A DNA stretch of 64,000 nucleotides from Ceratotherium simum simum (GCF_000283155.1 NW_004454175.1:1304480-1368479); one strand, 5' to 3'; shown: positions 35,072-48,318, numbered from the stretch's first letter. Notes: generated by a model not told the origin, from the sequence alone. Program-made: numbers and translations.

Positions 35072-36723
35072 AAAAAATCCCAAAAGAGTTCACCCATTTC
35101 TTGCACCCCCCACCCCCAGCCTCTGGCAAACACTAATCTGTTCTCTGTATCTATGAACTTGGTTTTTATTTGTTTATTTTTTAGATTCCCCATATAAGAG
35201 AGATCATATGGTATTTGTCTTTCTTTGTCTGACTTATTTCACTTAGCATAATGCCCTTGAGGTCCATCCATGTTGTCACAAATGGCAACATTTCATTCTT
35301 TTTTATGGCTGAATAATATTATTATATATTGGTATATACATACATATAGATATATATCAAATTATCTCTATCCATTCATCCATCAATGGATAGTGGGTTG
35401 CTTCCATGTCTTGGCTGTTGTAAATAATGCTGCAATGAACATGATGGTGTGTATATCATTTCTAGTTAGTGTTTTTATTTTCTTCAGATAGATACTCAGA
35501 AGTGGAATTGCTGGATCATATGGTGGTTGTATTTTTAATTTTTTGAGGAACCTCCATACTATTTTCCATAGTGGGTGCACCAATTTACATTCCCACCAAC
35601 CGTGCATAAGGGTTCCCTTTTCTCTACATCCTCAACAACAATTGTTATTTCTTGTCTTTTTGATAATAGCCATTCTAATAGATGTGAGGTGATATCTCAT
35701 AGTGGTTTTTATTTGCATTTCCCTGATGATTAATGATGTAGATATACCTGTTGACAATCTGTATGTCTTCTTTGGAAAAATATCTATTCAGATCTTCTGC
35801 CCATTTTTTAATGGATTGTTTGTTTTTTTGCTACTAGGTTGTATGAGTTCTTTATATCTTTTGGATATATGCCCTTTACCAGATACATGATTTGCAAATA
35901 TTTTCTCTCATTCAGCAGGTTGCCTTTTTCCTTTTGTTGATGATTTCCTTTGCTGTGCAGAAGCTTTTTAGTTTAATGTAGTTGCACTTGTTTATTTTTG
36001 CTTTTGTTGATTTTGCTTTTGGTGTCAGATTCAAAAAAATCATCACCAAGATCTATGTCAAGGAGTTTACTACCTATGTTTTCTTCTAGGAGTTTCATGG
36101 TTTCAGATCTTAGGTTCAAGTTTTTAATCCATTTTGAGTTAATTTTTGTGTGTGGTGTAAGGTAGTGGTCCAGTTTCGTTCTTTCACATGTGGCTGTCCA
36201 ATTATCCCAACACCATTTGTTGATTTATTGAAGAGATCCTCCTTTCCCCATTGTATATTCTTGGATCCTTTGTCATAAATTAATTGACCATATATAGATG
36301 GGTTTATTTCTGGGCTTCCTATTCTGTTCCATTGATCTGTGTGTCTGTTTTTATGTCAATATTAAACTGTTTCTATTACTATAGCTTTGTAATATAGTTT
36401 GAAATCAGGGAGTGTGGTGCCTCCAGCTTTGTTCTTCTTTCTCAAGATTGCTTTGGCTATTCAGGGTCTTTTGTGGTTCCACACAAATTTTAGGATTGTT
36501 TGTTCTATAGCTGTGAAAAATGCCATTGGGTTTCTGATAGGGATTGCATTGAATCCCATACTTTGGGTAGTATGGACATTTTGTCAATACTGATTCTTCC
36601 AATCAATGGGCACAAAATATTTTTCCATTTATTTGTGTCATCTTCAATTTCTTTCTTTAATGTCTTTTAGTTTTTCAATATACAAGTCTTTCATCTCCTT
36701 GGTTAAATTTATCCCTAGGTATT

Positions 36724-37014
36724 TTATTCTTTTTGATGCAATTGTAAATGGAATTGTTTTCTTAATTTCTCTTTCTGATAGTTCGCTATTAGCGTATAGA
36801 AGCAAAACAATTCCCGTGTATTGATTTTGTATCCTCCAACTTTACTGAATTCATTTATTAGTCCTAACAGTTTTTTGATGGAGTCTTTAGGGTTTTCTAT
36901 ATATAATATCATGTCTTCTGCAAATAGTGACAGTTTTACTTCTTCCTTTCCAATTTGGATACCTTTTATTTCTTTTTCTTGCTTACCTTCTCTGGCTAGA
37001 ACTTCCAATACCAT
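36724..37014 (-). pseudogene. L1 ORF2 reverse-transcriptase fragment with a changed catalytic motif
   Basis: This open stretch includes the reverse transcriptase palm ([20 protein letters not shown], then [15 protein letters not shown]). The active-site FADD is FAED here, so a metal-binding Asp is Glu. Part of the thumb follows ([17 protein letters not shown]). It belongs to the L1 at 35090-42055. Confidence 0.85.
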
Positions 37015-38003
37015 GTTAAATAAAAGCAGTGAGGGTGGGCATCCTTGTCTTGTTCCTGATCTTAGAGGAAAAGCATTCAGGTTTTCACAGCTGAATATGA
37101 TGTTGGCTGTGGGCTTGTCATATATGGTCTTTATTATGTTGAGTTATATTCCCTCTATACCTACTTTGTTGAGAGTTTTTATCATAAATGGATGTTGAAT
37201 TTTGTCAAATGCTTTTTCTGCAGCTATTAAGATGATCATATGATTTTTATCCTTTGTTTTGTTAATGTGGTATATCACATGACTGATTTGTGGATGTTGA
37301 ACCATCCTTGCATCGCTGGAATAAATTCCACTCGATCATAGTGTATGATTCTTTTAATGTATTGTTGAATTTGGGTTGCTAATATTTTGTTGAAGATTTT
37401 TGCATTTATGTTCATCAGGGATATCGGCCTGTAATTTGCTTTTCTTGTGGCATGTTTGTCTGATTTTGGTATCAGGGTAATGCCAGCCTTGTAAAATGAG
37501 TTTGGAAGAGTTTCATTGTCTTCTATTTTTTGGAAGAGTTTGAGAAGAATTGGTGTTAATTCTTCTTTGAATGTTTGGCAGAATTTACCAGAGAAGCTGT
37601 CTGGTCCTGGACTTTTGTTTTGGGGAGGTTTTTGATTACTAATTCAATCTTCTTACTAGTAATCAGTCTGTTCAGATTTTCTATTTCATCATGATTCAGT
37701 CTTGGTAGGTTTATGTTTCTGGGAATTTATCCGTTTCTTCTAGGTTATCCAATTTGTTAGCATATAATTGTTCATAGTAGTGTCTTATGATCCTGTGATC
37801 ATAAGACCCAACTAAAGTTTTGTCATTTTTTTGTTTATCTTTTCAAAGAACCTGCTATTAGTTTTATTGATCTTTTCTATTGTCTTTTTAGCCTCTATCT
37901 CATTTATTTATGCTCTAATCCTTGTTATTTCCTTCCTTCTACTACCTTTGGGCTTCGTTTTTTCTTCTTTTTCAGTTCCTTGCAGTGCAAGTAGGTTGTT
38001 TAT

Positions 38004-39231
38004 TTAAGACTTTTCTTGTTTCTTGAGGTAGGCATTTATCACTATGAACATCTCCCTTAGAACTGCTTTTGCTGCATCCCATAAATTTTGGTGTATTGTA
38101 GTTCCAATTTCATTTGTCTCAAAGTATTTTTTTATTTTTCTTTTAATTTCTTCTTTGACCCACTGGTTGTTCAGTAGCATGTTGTTTAATCTCCACATGT
38201 TTGTGAATTTCCCAGTTTTCTTCTTGTAATTAATTTCTAGTTTCATACCATTGTAGTCAGAAAAGATGCTTGATATGATTTTAATCCTCTTAAGTTCATT
38301 AAGACTTGTTTTGTGGCCTAACATATAATCTGTCTTGGAAAACGTTCCATGTGCACTTGAGAAGAATGTGTATTCTGTTCTTTTTGGATGGAATGTTCTG
38401 GAAATATCTGTTAAGTCCATCTGTTCTAACGTGTCATTTAAGGCTGATATTTCCATATTGATTTTCTGTCTGGCTGATCTATCCAATGACATAAGTGGGG
38501 TAGGAAAGTCCCCTACTATTATTGTATTGCTGTCTATTTCTCCTTTTAGGCCTGTTAATATTTGCTTTATATTATTAGGTGCTCCTATGTTGGATGCATT
38601 AATATTTACAAATGTTATATCTTCTTGTTGGATTGACCCCTTTATCATTATGTCACACCCTTCTTTGTCTCTTATTACAGTCTTTGTTTTAAAGTATATT
38701 ATCTGGTCTAAGTATAGCTACTCCAGCTTTCTTTTGGTTTCCATTTGCATGGATATCTTTTTCTATCCCTTCACTTTTAGTCTGTGTGTGTCTCCTTACG
38801 TCTAAAAGTCTAAAATGAGTCTCTTGTAGGCAGCATATAGATGGGTCTTTTTTTTTTTTTTTTGTCCATTTAGCCATTCTGTGTCTTTTGATTGGAGAAT
38901 TTACTCTGTTTACATTTAAAGTAATTATTGATAGGTATGTGCTTATTGCCATTTTGTTGGTTGTTTTCTGACTGTTTTTGTAGTTCCTCTCCGTTGTTTT
39001 CTTTTCTTGCTCACTTTCTTTCTTTCTTTCTTTTTGTGGTTTGATGATTTTTTTAGTGGTATGCTTATATTCCTTTCTCTTTATCTTTTGTGTATTTACT
39101 GTAGGTTTTTGCTGTGTGGTTATCATGAGGCTTACATATAACAACTTATATCTATAACAATCTATTCTAAATTGACAACATCTTAAGTTTAATATCAATG
39201 TGAAGCTCAACATTATTACTCTCCCCTCCAA
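38004..39231 (-). pseudogene. L1 ORF2 endonuclease domain, broken
   Basis: Two overlapping frames cover the APE-like endonuclease. The first (39231-38689) has TLNVNRVNSPIKRHRMAKW and CCLQETHF, with the catalytic Asn and Glu. The second (38648-38004) has SAHGTFSKTDYMLGHK, and SDYNGMKLEINY where SDH is expected, so the catalytic His is replaced by Tyr. The frameshift and the changed residue mark the copy as dead. Confidence 0.85.
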
Positions 39232-39443
39232 TGTTTTATGTTTTTGATGTCACATTTTACATCTTTTTATCTTGTTTATCCCTTCACTCATTATTATAAC
39301 CATAGTTATTTTTACTACTTTTGTCTTTTAACCTTCATGCTAGCTTTATAAGTGATTAATTCACTATCTTTATATATATTTACCTTTCCAGTGAGATTTA
39401 TTCTTTCATATGTGTTCTTGTTACTATTTAGCACCCTTTATTT

Positions 39444-39665
39444 TCAGCTTAAAGAAGTCCCTTTAACATTTCTTGTAAGGTGGTTTAGTGGTGACAAATT
39501 CCTTTTAGATTTTGCTTGTCTGGAATCACCTTCACTTTCAAAGGATAATTTTGCAAGGCACAGAATTCTATATTGGTGAGGTTTTTTTTCTCTCAACATT
39601 TTAAACATTTCACTACACTCTCTTCTTGCTTGCCTAGTTTCTGAGGAGAAGTCAGATGTAATCAT
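39444..39665 (-). pseudogene. L1 ORF1 C-terminal fragment
   Basis: The frame reads ITSDFSSETRQARREC, then FKMLREKKPHQYRILCLAKL and SFESEG. This corresponds to the conserved C-terminal domain of ORF1p (SAETLQARREW and the following YPAKLSF in better-kept copies). It lies just upstream of ORF2 in the same element. Confidence 0.75.
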
Positions 39666-40880
39666 TATCTTTGCTCCTCTGTAGGTAAGGTGATTTTTTT
39701 CCTTTTGCTTCTTGCAGATTTTTTATTTTTGATTTTCTGTAGTTTGAAAATGATACGGCTAGGTGTAGTTTTGGAGGGCATTTATCCTTCTTGGTGTTTT
39801 CTGAGCTTCCTGGATCTGTGATTTGGTGTCTGACATTAATTTGGGGAAATTCTTAGTCATTATTATTTCAAATATTTCCTCTGTTCATTTCACTCTTTCT
39901 TCTCCTTCTGGTATTCCCTTTATGCATATGTTATACATTTTATAGTTGTCCCACAGTTTTTGGATATTTTGCTCTGTTTTTTTCGGTCTCTTTTCTCTTT
40001 GCTTTTCAGTTTTGGAGGTTTCTATTGAGATAGCCTCAAGCTCAGAGATTCTTCCTTAGTTGTGTCCAGTCCACTAATAAGTCCATCAAAGGCATTTTTC
40101 ATTTCTGTTATAGTGCTTTTTATGTCTAGCATTTTTTTTTTTTTTTGCTTCTTTCTTAGAATTTCCATCTCTCTGCTTACAGGCTGTTTAGCTGTTCTTG
40201 CATGCTGTCTACTTTATCCAATAGAGCCCTTAGCATATTAGTAATAGTTGTTTTAAATTCCTGGCCTGATAATTCCAACGTCCCTGCTGTATCTGAGTCC
40301 CATTCTGAGGCTTGCTCTGTCTCTTCTACATGTGTTTTTTACTATTTAGTATGTTTTGTAATTTTTTCTTGGTAGCCAGGCATGACCATATGGGGTAAAA
40401 GGAACTTCTGTAAATAAGTCTTTAGTAATGTTGTGGGAAGGTGGAGGGGAAGAGAAGTGTTTTATGGTCCTATGATTAGGTCTCAGTCTTTTAGTGTGCC
40501 TGTGCCTCTGGACTGTGGATGTCACATACGCTTCTCAGTACTGCCCCCCACCCCCATAACCTTAGTTGGGACAGGATGGCTTGAGGGAGCTGGAATTGGA
40601 TATTTCCCTTCCCCCAGGCCAGTTACTTTCTGATAAAACCCCAGCAGGTTAGGCTCTGGTTAAATAGTGTCTCCTGAAGGCATACCTTGTTAAGAAGAAC
40701 AGAATGCTCTGGTGTATTTCAAAATGGTTCCTTTTCCCTTCCCCCTGCCAGAAGTACAGTCGGGGAGGGGAAGTGGGACAGGGTTTTTCTCTGATATTCA
40801 CTGTGAGAACCTGGTAGAGATCCAGGAGGTAAAACTCACAAATGTGTGAGGGCCCCCAGTGACTGGGTCCCCTTGAAGTT

Positions 40881-41120
40881 CTTTTTTTCCTGAGGAAGAT
40901 TAGCCCTGAGCTAACACCTGTTGCCAGTCTTCCTTGTTTTTGCTTGAGGAAGATTAGCCCTGAGCTAACATCTGTGCCAATCTTCCTCTACTTTATATGT
41001 GAGTCACTGCCACAGTGTGGCTGATGAGTGGTGTAGGTCCACACCTGGGATCCGAACCTATGAACCTGGGACACTGAAGTGGAACATACCAAACTTAACC
41101 ACTACGCCACGGGGCTGGCA
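40881..41120 (-). mobile_element. ERE-type SINE inserted in the L1 5'UTR (antisense)
   Basis: TGAGGAAGATTAGCCCTGAG occurs twice, then the complement of the tRNA-like body follows, ending CCACGGGGCTGGCA. The target duplication CCCCTTGAAGTT (40869-40880) and CCCCTTTGAAGTT (41121-41133) differ by one extra T. Confidence 0.93.
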
Positions 41121-41294
41121 CCCCTTTGAAGTTTTTAGCTATCAGAGTTGTTCATACTGAGCCCCCAGCAATTTATCAACTACAGTTCAGGTTTCCCTAC
41201 CCTGGCGCTGGTTCCCATAGAGGTTGCTGCTCCAGTAAATTGTGACTCTCTTTATTTGCTTATTGGTTTCTCCGATTTGGGGAGCAGCATTTTT

Positions 41295-41909
41295 TTTTAA
41301 ATGATGTTTTAATAGTTTATAACATTGTGAAATTTTGGGTTGTACATTTTTGTTTGTCCATCAACATGTATATGTCTCCCTTCACCCCTTGTGCCCACCC
41401 GCTACCCCCATTGCCCCTGGTAACCACAATACAGTTTTCTCTGTCCATGTGTTGGTTTATATTCCACATATGAGTGAGATCATACAGTGTTTGTCTTTCT
41501 CTTTCTGGCTTATTTCACTTAACATAATACCCTCCAGGCCCATCCATGTTGTTGCAAATGGGACGATTTTGTCTTTTTTTATGGCTGAGTAGTATTCCAT
41601 TGTATATATATACTACATCATCTTGATCCAATCATCAGTCGAGGGACGCTTGGGTTGCTTCCACTTCTTGGCTATAGTGAGTAATGCTGCAGTGAACTTA
41701 GGGGTGGGTGCATAAGCCTCTTTGGATTGTTGATTTCAGGTTTGTTGGATAGATTCCCAGTAGTGGGATGGCTGGATCATAGGGTATTTTTATTTTTAAT
41801 TCTTTGAGGAATCTCCCTACTGTTTTCCATAGAGGCTTCACCAGTTTGCATTCCCACTAGCTGTGTATGAGGGTTCCTGTTTCTCCACATTCTCTCCAAC
41901 ATTTGTCAA
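41295..41909 (-). mobile_element. 5'-truncated young L1 fragment nested in an older L1 (antisense)
   Basis: It begins with the T-run of an antisense A tail, then the 3'UTR landmark GCCCCTGGTAACCACAATAC and ORF2-end text (GGCTGAGTAGTATTCCATTG). It stops in ORF2 text at ATTTGTCAA. The perfect 16-bp target duplication GGGGAGCAGCATTTTT lies at 41279-41294 and 41910-41925. The host L1 5'UTR resumes right after it. Confidence 0.93.
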
Positions 41910-42055
41910 GGGGAGCAGCATTTTTCCTGTGACCTCACTTCTCTTTTGGATCTAAGAAGAGTTGTTGATTTTTTAGTTTGTTCAGCGTTTTCTTATTGTT
42001 AGGATGGAGTCACAACTTCCAAGCTTCTTACATGCCAAACCAGAAACTAGAAATC

Positions 42056-43544
42056 TCTTAACTACATTTTTGTCACTGAAATATGAAAAGACTCAATGAT
42101 TCTGTGTGAATCGTTGCTGGGCCTCTTTCTTCTAGCAGTTCTCATCTGTTTCCCTTGTAGACCGTATTATTTCATTGGAGCTCCCAGAAGTTTGATGTCA
42201 ATGGGCTACATGTTCTGGTGACAGAATGTCCCTTAGCCAAAAATATGAAAATATGAATAACTGGAATGACTTGTTCAGTCCTACCTTATCTAATAAGAGT
42301 TTCCCAATCTGTCATCCAGTCATGCTACCCCTCTTCCTTTTGGTTCTTAATCTGATCCCTCTTCCATTCCAAGATATCAAAAGTTCTCACGAGTTTGTCC
42401 TATTTTCACAGATGTTTATTTTTTCACCATGCTTATGGTTTTGCACACTCTTTTATGGACCCTGGTTGTAGCTTTTGTGGTGAACATTTTCTATGTTTAT
42501 ATACTTGTTGCTTTACATCTTTTGTTGCTAGAGTGATATCATCTGTTGGATTGTAATTGGGCTGAGGCTTCAAATAAATATCTCTTTCATCTTTAAGCTT
42601 TCAATTCTCTCACGTTTTACATATATTTCTTTATGAGTGGGCTCAAAACTTCTCCCTCCTATATTGCTTAAATTTTTTCCCTTATCTTTTTATTCAATGT
42701 GGGAATTCTGGTCGTATTGATAAAGATTAGCCTCACATATTAATTCTCTGTTTTCAATGACTCTTTTCCTTCTTGTTGCCGCCTTGTGCCTTATCACTTC
42801 ATGTCTAGTCTCCCATCTGGTCTAACTCTTTTCACTGTCTCCCATTCCATCTTATTTTCCTGTGACAGTGGAATACTTTCAATTTCAAGTAACAGAAAAC
42901 TCAACTCAGATGGATTTAAGCTAAAAAGTCCAACGTAGGATAGGCTTCAGAGTTGGTTTGATTTAGTAATTCAACCATGTCTTCCAAGACCTGGCTTCTT
43001 TACCTTTCTCTGCTTTGCCTTCAGTCTTGTCAGCATTGTTCCAAACCTGGCTTCTCTTAGAGTGGCAAAACAAATCCAGATGTCCAAATTTCGTATCTAT
43101 ATACCACCCTGCCTGCCAGTGGAGAGAGTGTCCCTTTTGGTGGCTCTTCCAGAGAAGTGAGAAAGCTTCCTTCCTAGAAGCCCCAGTACTATAAAGGACA
43201 CATTGCATGTTACTGAACAAATAGTCTAGATGCCCTTCCTGAACTAAGATCTGTGCCTGAGAAATGCATGCATGGTTTGGCTTAGGTATGGGTTACATGA
43301 ACCAATCATTGTGGAAAGAGGAATGAGATGACCTGATAAATTTAGACCAATCTGAGACCACTCTTAGAGCTAGGAGTTCAGTTGGCTTTTCCCTAAACCT
43401 ATAAGAGAAGTAGACATCTGGCTGAAAGTCTGGAAACTGAGGAAGGAGGATGGAGGAAATGGATGCTAAGTAACAAAGAAAAGCCCCCTACCCGTGTACA
43501 TGGTTGCTTCAAAAATTAATAAAACACCATATTTATTTTATTTC
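42056..43544. other. Intergenic sequence
   Basis: Mostly unassigned. A short piece at about 42868-42925 (TTTCAAGTAACAGAAAACTC) resembles the start of the repeat at 62398. The open frames here are short and unsupported. Confidence 0.45.
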
Positions 43545-43757
43545 TCTGCTGCTGTAGTCCAAGAACTAAATCTAGCCTGCCACCTATTTTTATGAATAAA
43601 GTTTTATTGAAACACAGCCACATTCATTTTTAAAGTATTGTCAATGGCTACTTTCACACCACAATGGAAAAACTGAGTAGTTCACGGAGACTGTTTGACC
43701 TGTAAAACCTAAAATATTTATTATTTGGCCCTTTCAGAAAAAGTTTGCTGACCCCTG
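43545..43757 (-). mobile_element. hAT-Charlie-type MITE (antisense)
   Basis: It ends in AAAAAGTTTGCTGACCCCTG, the complement of a CAGGGGTCAGCAAACTTTTT hAT terminal repeat. The inner text ATAAAGTTTTATTGAAACAC and ATATTTATTATTTGGCCCTT is typical of this widespread mammalian element. The other terminal repeat is eroded. Confidence 0.65.
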
Positions 43758-43759
43758 GC

Positions 43760-44250
43760 CTAGAAGATTAAACTCATCCTAGATTTCAAAGCCTTCTATC
43801 ATCTATCCTCAGCTTGCTGATCTAATTTAATCAACATTATTCACTGTATACAAGATCTCTAATCCAATCAGATTAGTTTATTCACCTACCCCAAATAGTG
43901 CATATTCATTATCCTCTTTTCTCTTTTATTCACGCCTTGTCCAACCTGGAATGCTCTCCTTCAGTCTTATGTATTTTTGAAGGCCCATCTCAAGTTCATG
44001 AAGTTTTCCTTGTTACTGTTACCCACACTGGAGCCTTCTTTCCTACATTTATTGCCCCTATCACACTTTGAGGCATTTTGAGTCTGTAAATATTTTATAA
44101 ATATATCATATGTATACATCTTATCTGTCCAATTAAATGAAAATTCCTGGATATTAGAGTCTCAGTAATATAATATTTTCCTTATCCCTTATAAAATTTC
44201 AAGCAATGCTGGACCAAGAGAAGGCACTTAACTAATACTTTCTAGTCCTG
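43760..44250 (+). repeat. L2 LINE fragment
   Basis: Diverged L2-like text: AAGCCTTCTATCATCTATCC, ACCTGGAATGCTCTCCTTCA and TATCACACTTTGAGGCATTT. Confidence 0.5.
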
Positions 44251-44895
44251 TCAAACTCTACCTCACACACATAGCCAGAATTAGTCCACTTCTCTACACT
44301 CCCAATGTACCACCCTAATCTGAGCTCCACCGACTCTCATCTGGCCTAATGCGACAGCCACCCAAGGGCTCCCTGCTCCTTCTGACCCCCTCCAATCTTT
44401 TCCCCACACAGCAAACAGACTGATTTTAAATGTTTAAATCAGATGATGTTACTCTCCTAGTTAAAATCCTCCACTTCCATAATGTATCTGAGAATGGAAG
44501 TTGTGATCTGTCTTTGCCTGAATCTCCCTGTTCATCTCCTTTCACTTGTCAGTGGTCACTCAGCTCCAGTTTCTCTCCGTTCCCTCTGCCTAGAATGTTT
44601 TTCCCCCAGGTTGTGAATGCCTGGCTCCTCATAATTCAGGTCTCAACTCTGTCCTCCTTGCCTGACCACCCAATGTAAACTGACTCTCACTTCCTATGTG
44701 TCACTCTAGATCATATCATTGAGTTTCACTTTCTTCATAGCCCTGATCTCAACACAATATGTCTGTTTACTTGTTTAACTGTTTCTGCTCTAAATGTGAG
44801 CTCTGTGAGCCTACCTAATTTGTTCACCACTGTATTTCTAGCTCCTAGAACAATGCCCAGTGCATAACAGGTATTTAGTAGCTCTTTGTGGAATA
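44251..44895 (+). repeat. L2 LINE 3' end fragments
   Basis: The second half is clear: TGTGAGCTCTGTGAGCCTAC, then CTGTATTTCTAGCTCCTAGA and AGGTATTTAGTAGCTC, the L2 terminus. The part 44280-44640 also reads as L2-like but is weaker. Confidence 0.6.
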
Positions 44896-45040
44896 AATAA
44901 AATCATTCATAGATTTATTTTCTTTTGAAATAGAAAAGAGACCTTTTATTCACTCTCATAAACATGCATTTACTAAGCACCTACTTTCGTGGTAATACCA
45001 CCTAGGGTTTTACACAAGGAAACTGTTCTTGGGGGTTATC

Positions 45041-45473
45041 TTAGTTTCTAGGGATGCCATAACAAACTGCCGCAAACTGAATGGCTTAAAACAACAGAAA
45101 TTTATTCTCTCGCCGTTCAGGAGACCAGAAGTCCAGAATCAAAGTGTTAGCAGTGTTGATTCCTTTTGGAGGCTCTGAAGGAGAAACCATCCCATGCTTC
45201 TCTCCTAGCTTCTGGTGGATGCCTGCAATCCTTGGCATTCTGTGACTTGCAGATGCATCACTCCAATCTCTGCTCCCATCTTCACATCACCTTCTTCTCT
45301 GCGTGTCTCTGTGTGTCCTCTTCTGTCTCTCATAAGGGCCCACCCTAATCCAATAAGATCTCATCTTGATCCTTAACTAGTTACATCTGCAGTGACTTGA
45401 TTTCTAAATAAGGCCACCTTCTGAGGTTCTGTGTGGGCATGAATTTTTGGGGGACGCTACTCAACCCATAACA
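45041..45473 (-). repeat. MaLR/ERVL-type LTR, nearly full length (antisense)
   Basis: From GTTTCTAGGGATGCCATAAC and GGCTTAAAACAACAGAAATT through TCTAAATAAGGCCACCTTCT to CTACTCAACCCATAACA. It parallels 29787-30130 and is the complement in type of 62701-63175. I believe it is MLT1-like. Confidence 0.7.
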
Positions 45474-48318
45474 GGAGTTTACAGTACAACACAGAAACTA
45501 ACAATTTAATCTTGCTCTAATGTAGTCCACATGGATTGTTTCTGGGTGGCCAGCAATCATCTCCCTTCCCAGGAGCACCCCAATTTCCTATTGGGGAATT
45601 ACCTCTCCCCCTTTGTGGACGATCTTGATAGGGATGTCAATCAATATTCCTCATCCCACGGCAACCAAGGAGCCACATGTGACCCAAGGGAAGACAACTG
45701 GACTCCTGGGATGTTTTATTTTTCCAAATTTATATTTCTTTATATTTTGGCAACCTTCAAGACATAGCTTTTACTCCATACTAAATTTTCCATGATTTTA
45801 GCACTGGGATCCTGTGAATGCACAGAACACATCAAACAATCTGGACTCTCGGAACTTTTCATCTTGAACAGAGGCACACGAGGATGGGAAATAAAGGGAG
45901 TGTGTGCCCTGGAGCAGCAGCACCTTGAGAAGATCTGTAAATTGTTCTTGCTGCCTGTACTCCGGGAGCTGTCCTCATTCCTGTCTTGTGTCCAGGCCTG
46001 GCTCTCCAGACTCCTGTCCATCCCATGAGTTCCTGGCTAGCATTCTGATAAAGTCCCTTTTTGCTTAAGTTACTCGGAATCCATTCCTATCATTCACAAC
46101 CAAAGAAACTCAACTGTTGAGATCCAAGATTTGTTCAGTACTGGTGCAGTTTTGCATATTTAGCTCAGAGTTCTGACACGCTGAGTTTACTACTACATGA
46201 GATACCACCTTCAAAATGTCAATTTCACCCAAAACCTACAAATTAATGCAATCGCAAGGCAGCATATTAGCATTGTTATTAATTCATTTATAACCCAGCT
46301 TGTTTCAAAAGGATTTCATCGTATTAAATTACCCTACAAAGGTACAGCAAGTAAAAATACATTTAAAATAAGAAACGAAAATGAGACAAAGGGAGAATAA
46401 GGATAGAAAAGTGAGATGGAGCCATGAGTGAACCTGCTCCATAAAATGATTACCCTGAAGGCCTAGACAATAGGTAGAGGAGAGATGCAATGATTTGAGA
46501 TGGCTGCAGGCTATGGTTGTCGCCATGGTATTTGGAACAATATTTTCTACTTGAAATAGTACCTTCTCAACCTGCATTTCTGTGAAAAGAGTTTGCAGTC
46601 TCTCTATAGTAAAGTAGACCATGAGATAATTAAACAATTAGCCAAATAGGAACTGCCTAACCAAATAAGAGAAAAGACAATATATTTGTTTAAAGTCATT
46701 ATTATGTTATTAATTTAAGGATGGTAAAAAATATCCTAAGACATCTACTTTAAATTTCTTTTTTTTTGGGTTAATGTTACTCAAAAAAAGCCTTTAAGCT
46801 GTAGTGTCTTATTTTAAATTACTGATAACTTATTTTGCTTTACATGATAGATGGACCTTGAAAAACTTATTTTATAATCTATTTTTACAAATCAAAATAT
46901 TTTAAATAGAATAGAGGAATTGACCGTTTAAAAGAATACCTATAGTAAGTCTTTTTGCAAATCAACCATAACTTTCTTGTTTAGTTTAGTGATGCGGGGG
47001 GTTTTCACATATGGTAGAAATGCTGGTTCCTCTCTTGCAGTTTTTATGAAGAAAGTGAAGCCCAGATTTTAAATGCAAACACTGCATAAAGACATTGCTC
47101 ATACATAGTAACATAGTAAACACAATCATAAGATACTGATCCTCATTATTGTAATGAAGATTTTCTCATTTTAATATATATTGCATTTTTTTTTCCTACC
47201 AAACCTTTTGCAAAAAGGATCTGAGGTAACTGTTGAGTATATCACAAGTGCCACCTAGAGCTTTCTTTGAAAATAACATTTTTTTTAATCTTCAGAAACA
47301 AGAACAAAACAAGAAGTAGAAGGCCCATGTGCCCAGGGCAGAGCTCGTTTAAATAGCTCTGCTTCCTAAAAAAACTCTGCTTGTTTTCAGTCAAAAGAGG
47401 ATTTGAAAGAAGAATTTGGAAGTAAGTTTACTTGACTGTAGTCAGATCTCCCAATACTGCTTGGTTTTAATTCTACATAGGTATAAATGGAGTTAAGTAA
47501 AGGATGCTAAAGAAAGGAAAAATAAAGGCATTTCACTAAAGAAGTAATAGCAATATTTTCAAGAAGTATTTTTTTCCAGCTCCCCTAACATGTCACTAAA
47601 GCTCTAATTTCATCATCATTATTTTATGCCCCAAGTCACTCCTCTTCCCAGTTTTCCTATCTTTAATCTTTAATGCATTGAAACATCATCGTCATCACCA
47701 TCATCACCACCACCACCCACAGTCAGATTCACAAGCTGAGTGACTATTGTCATTGGGTCCAGTGCTGGTGTCAAGGAAACAAACACAGGCTTTAGCCTCT
47801 ACCATGAAGGAGGTTAATATCAGCTTGGAGAGAGGAAAAGGAGAAGAAAGAATAGGAGGAGGAAAAGTATGTGTGTAATAATAAAACAACAATACTAGAT
47901 AAAAATCCATCATTGTTTTTCCAGTTCACAGCCCGGAAATCATGGAACCATCTCCGCCCATTTAACCACTCCTGGTACCTGAGTCCTGTAGTCCTCTTTG
48001 AAACACTTTTCTGATGTGTTCTCCTTTCCTTCTCTGTTGTTCTTTTATTCCTCCACCTCAGGCCTGGAAAATTACAACAGTCTTGTCCTTTGGCTTCCTC
48101 TCCTAGTCACACATTATTAAAATCCCGCCTTTGACTTTTCATTTGCTTCCTCAAGAACCAGTTTTGGCTCTCTGTGCTTATCAGACCAAGGCTTTGAAGG
48201 CCTTCCGTAAGGTATTTGGACTTTATCTTGCAATTTGATGGGTCACTACACTCCAACACAAACTTTTTATCCCTGAAGGGTAGGTCTCTCTTTACTTTGG
48301 AACCAAGGGGCATACTAC
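45474..48318. other. Intergenic sequence
   Basis: An LTR-like end (TTTTTGCTTAAGTTACTCGG) lies at about 46055. Otherwise there is only a short CAT/CAC microsatellite (47683-47720). The paired open frames at 45531-46028 overlap on both strands and have no domain. Confidence 0.4.
47683..47720. repeat. CAT/CAC trinucleotide microsatellite
   Basis: A run of CATCAT, CGTCAT, CACCAT and CACCAC units. Confidence 0.9.

Larger units (their letters stand above)
35090..42055 (-). mobile_element. Nearly full-length, inactive L1 (antisense) with two later insertions
   Basis: The minus-strand order is 5'UTR (about 42055-39700), ORF1 remains (near 39665-39444), ORF2 endonuclease (39231-38004), ORF2 reverse transcriptase (decayed, through about 36700) and a 3' end near 35090. 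The antisense 3' text GCCTCTGGCAAACACTAATC and the 5'UTR text GTTAGGATGGAGTCACAAC are standard L1 landmarks. It is split by an ERE (40881-41120) and a younger L1 3' fragment (41295-41909). All frames are broken. Confidence 0.85.

Noticed and set aside
45531..46028. Cluster of short frames on both strands that might be an exon
   Set aside because: Frames overlap on both strands, lack paired splice sites, and the end resembles an LTR terminus.
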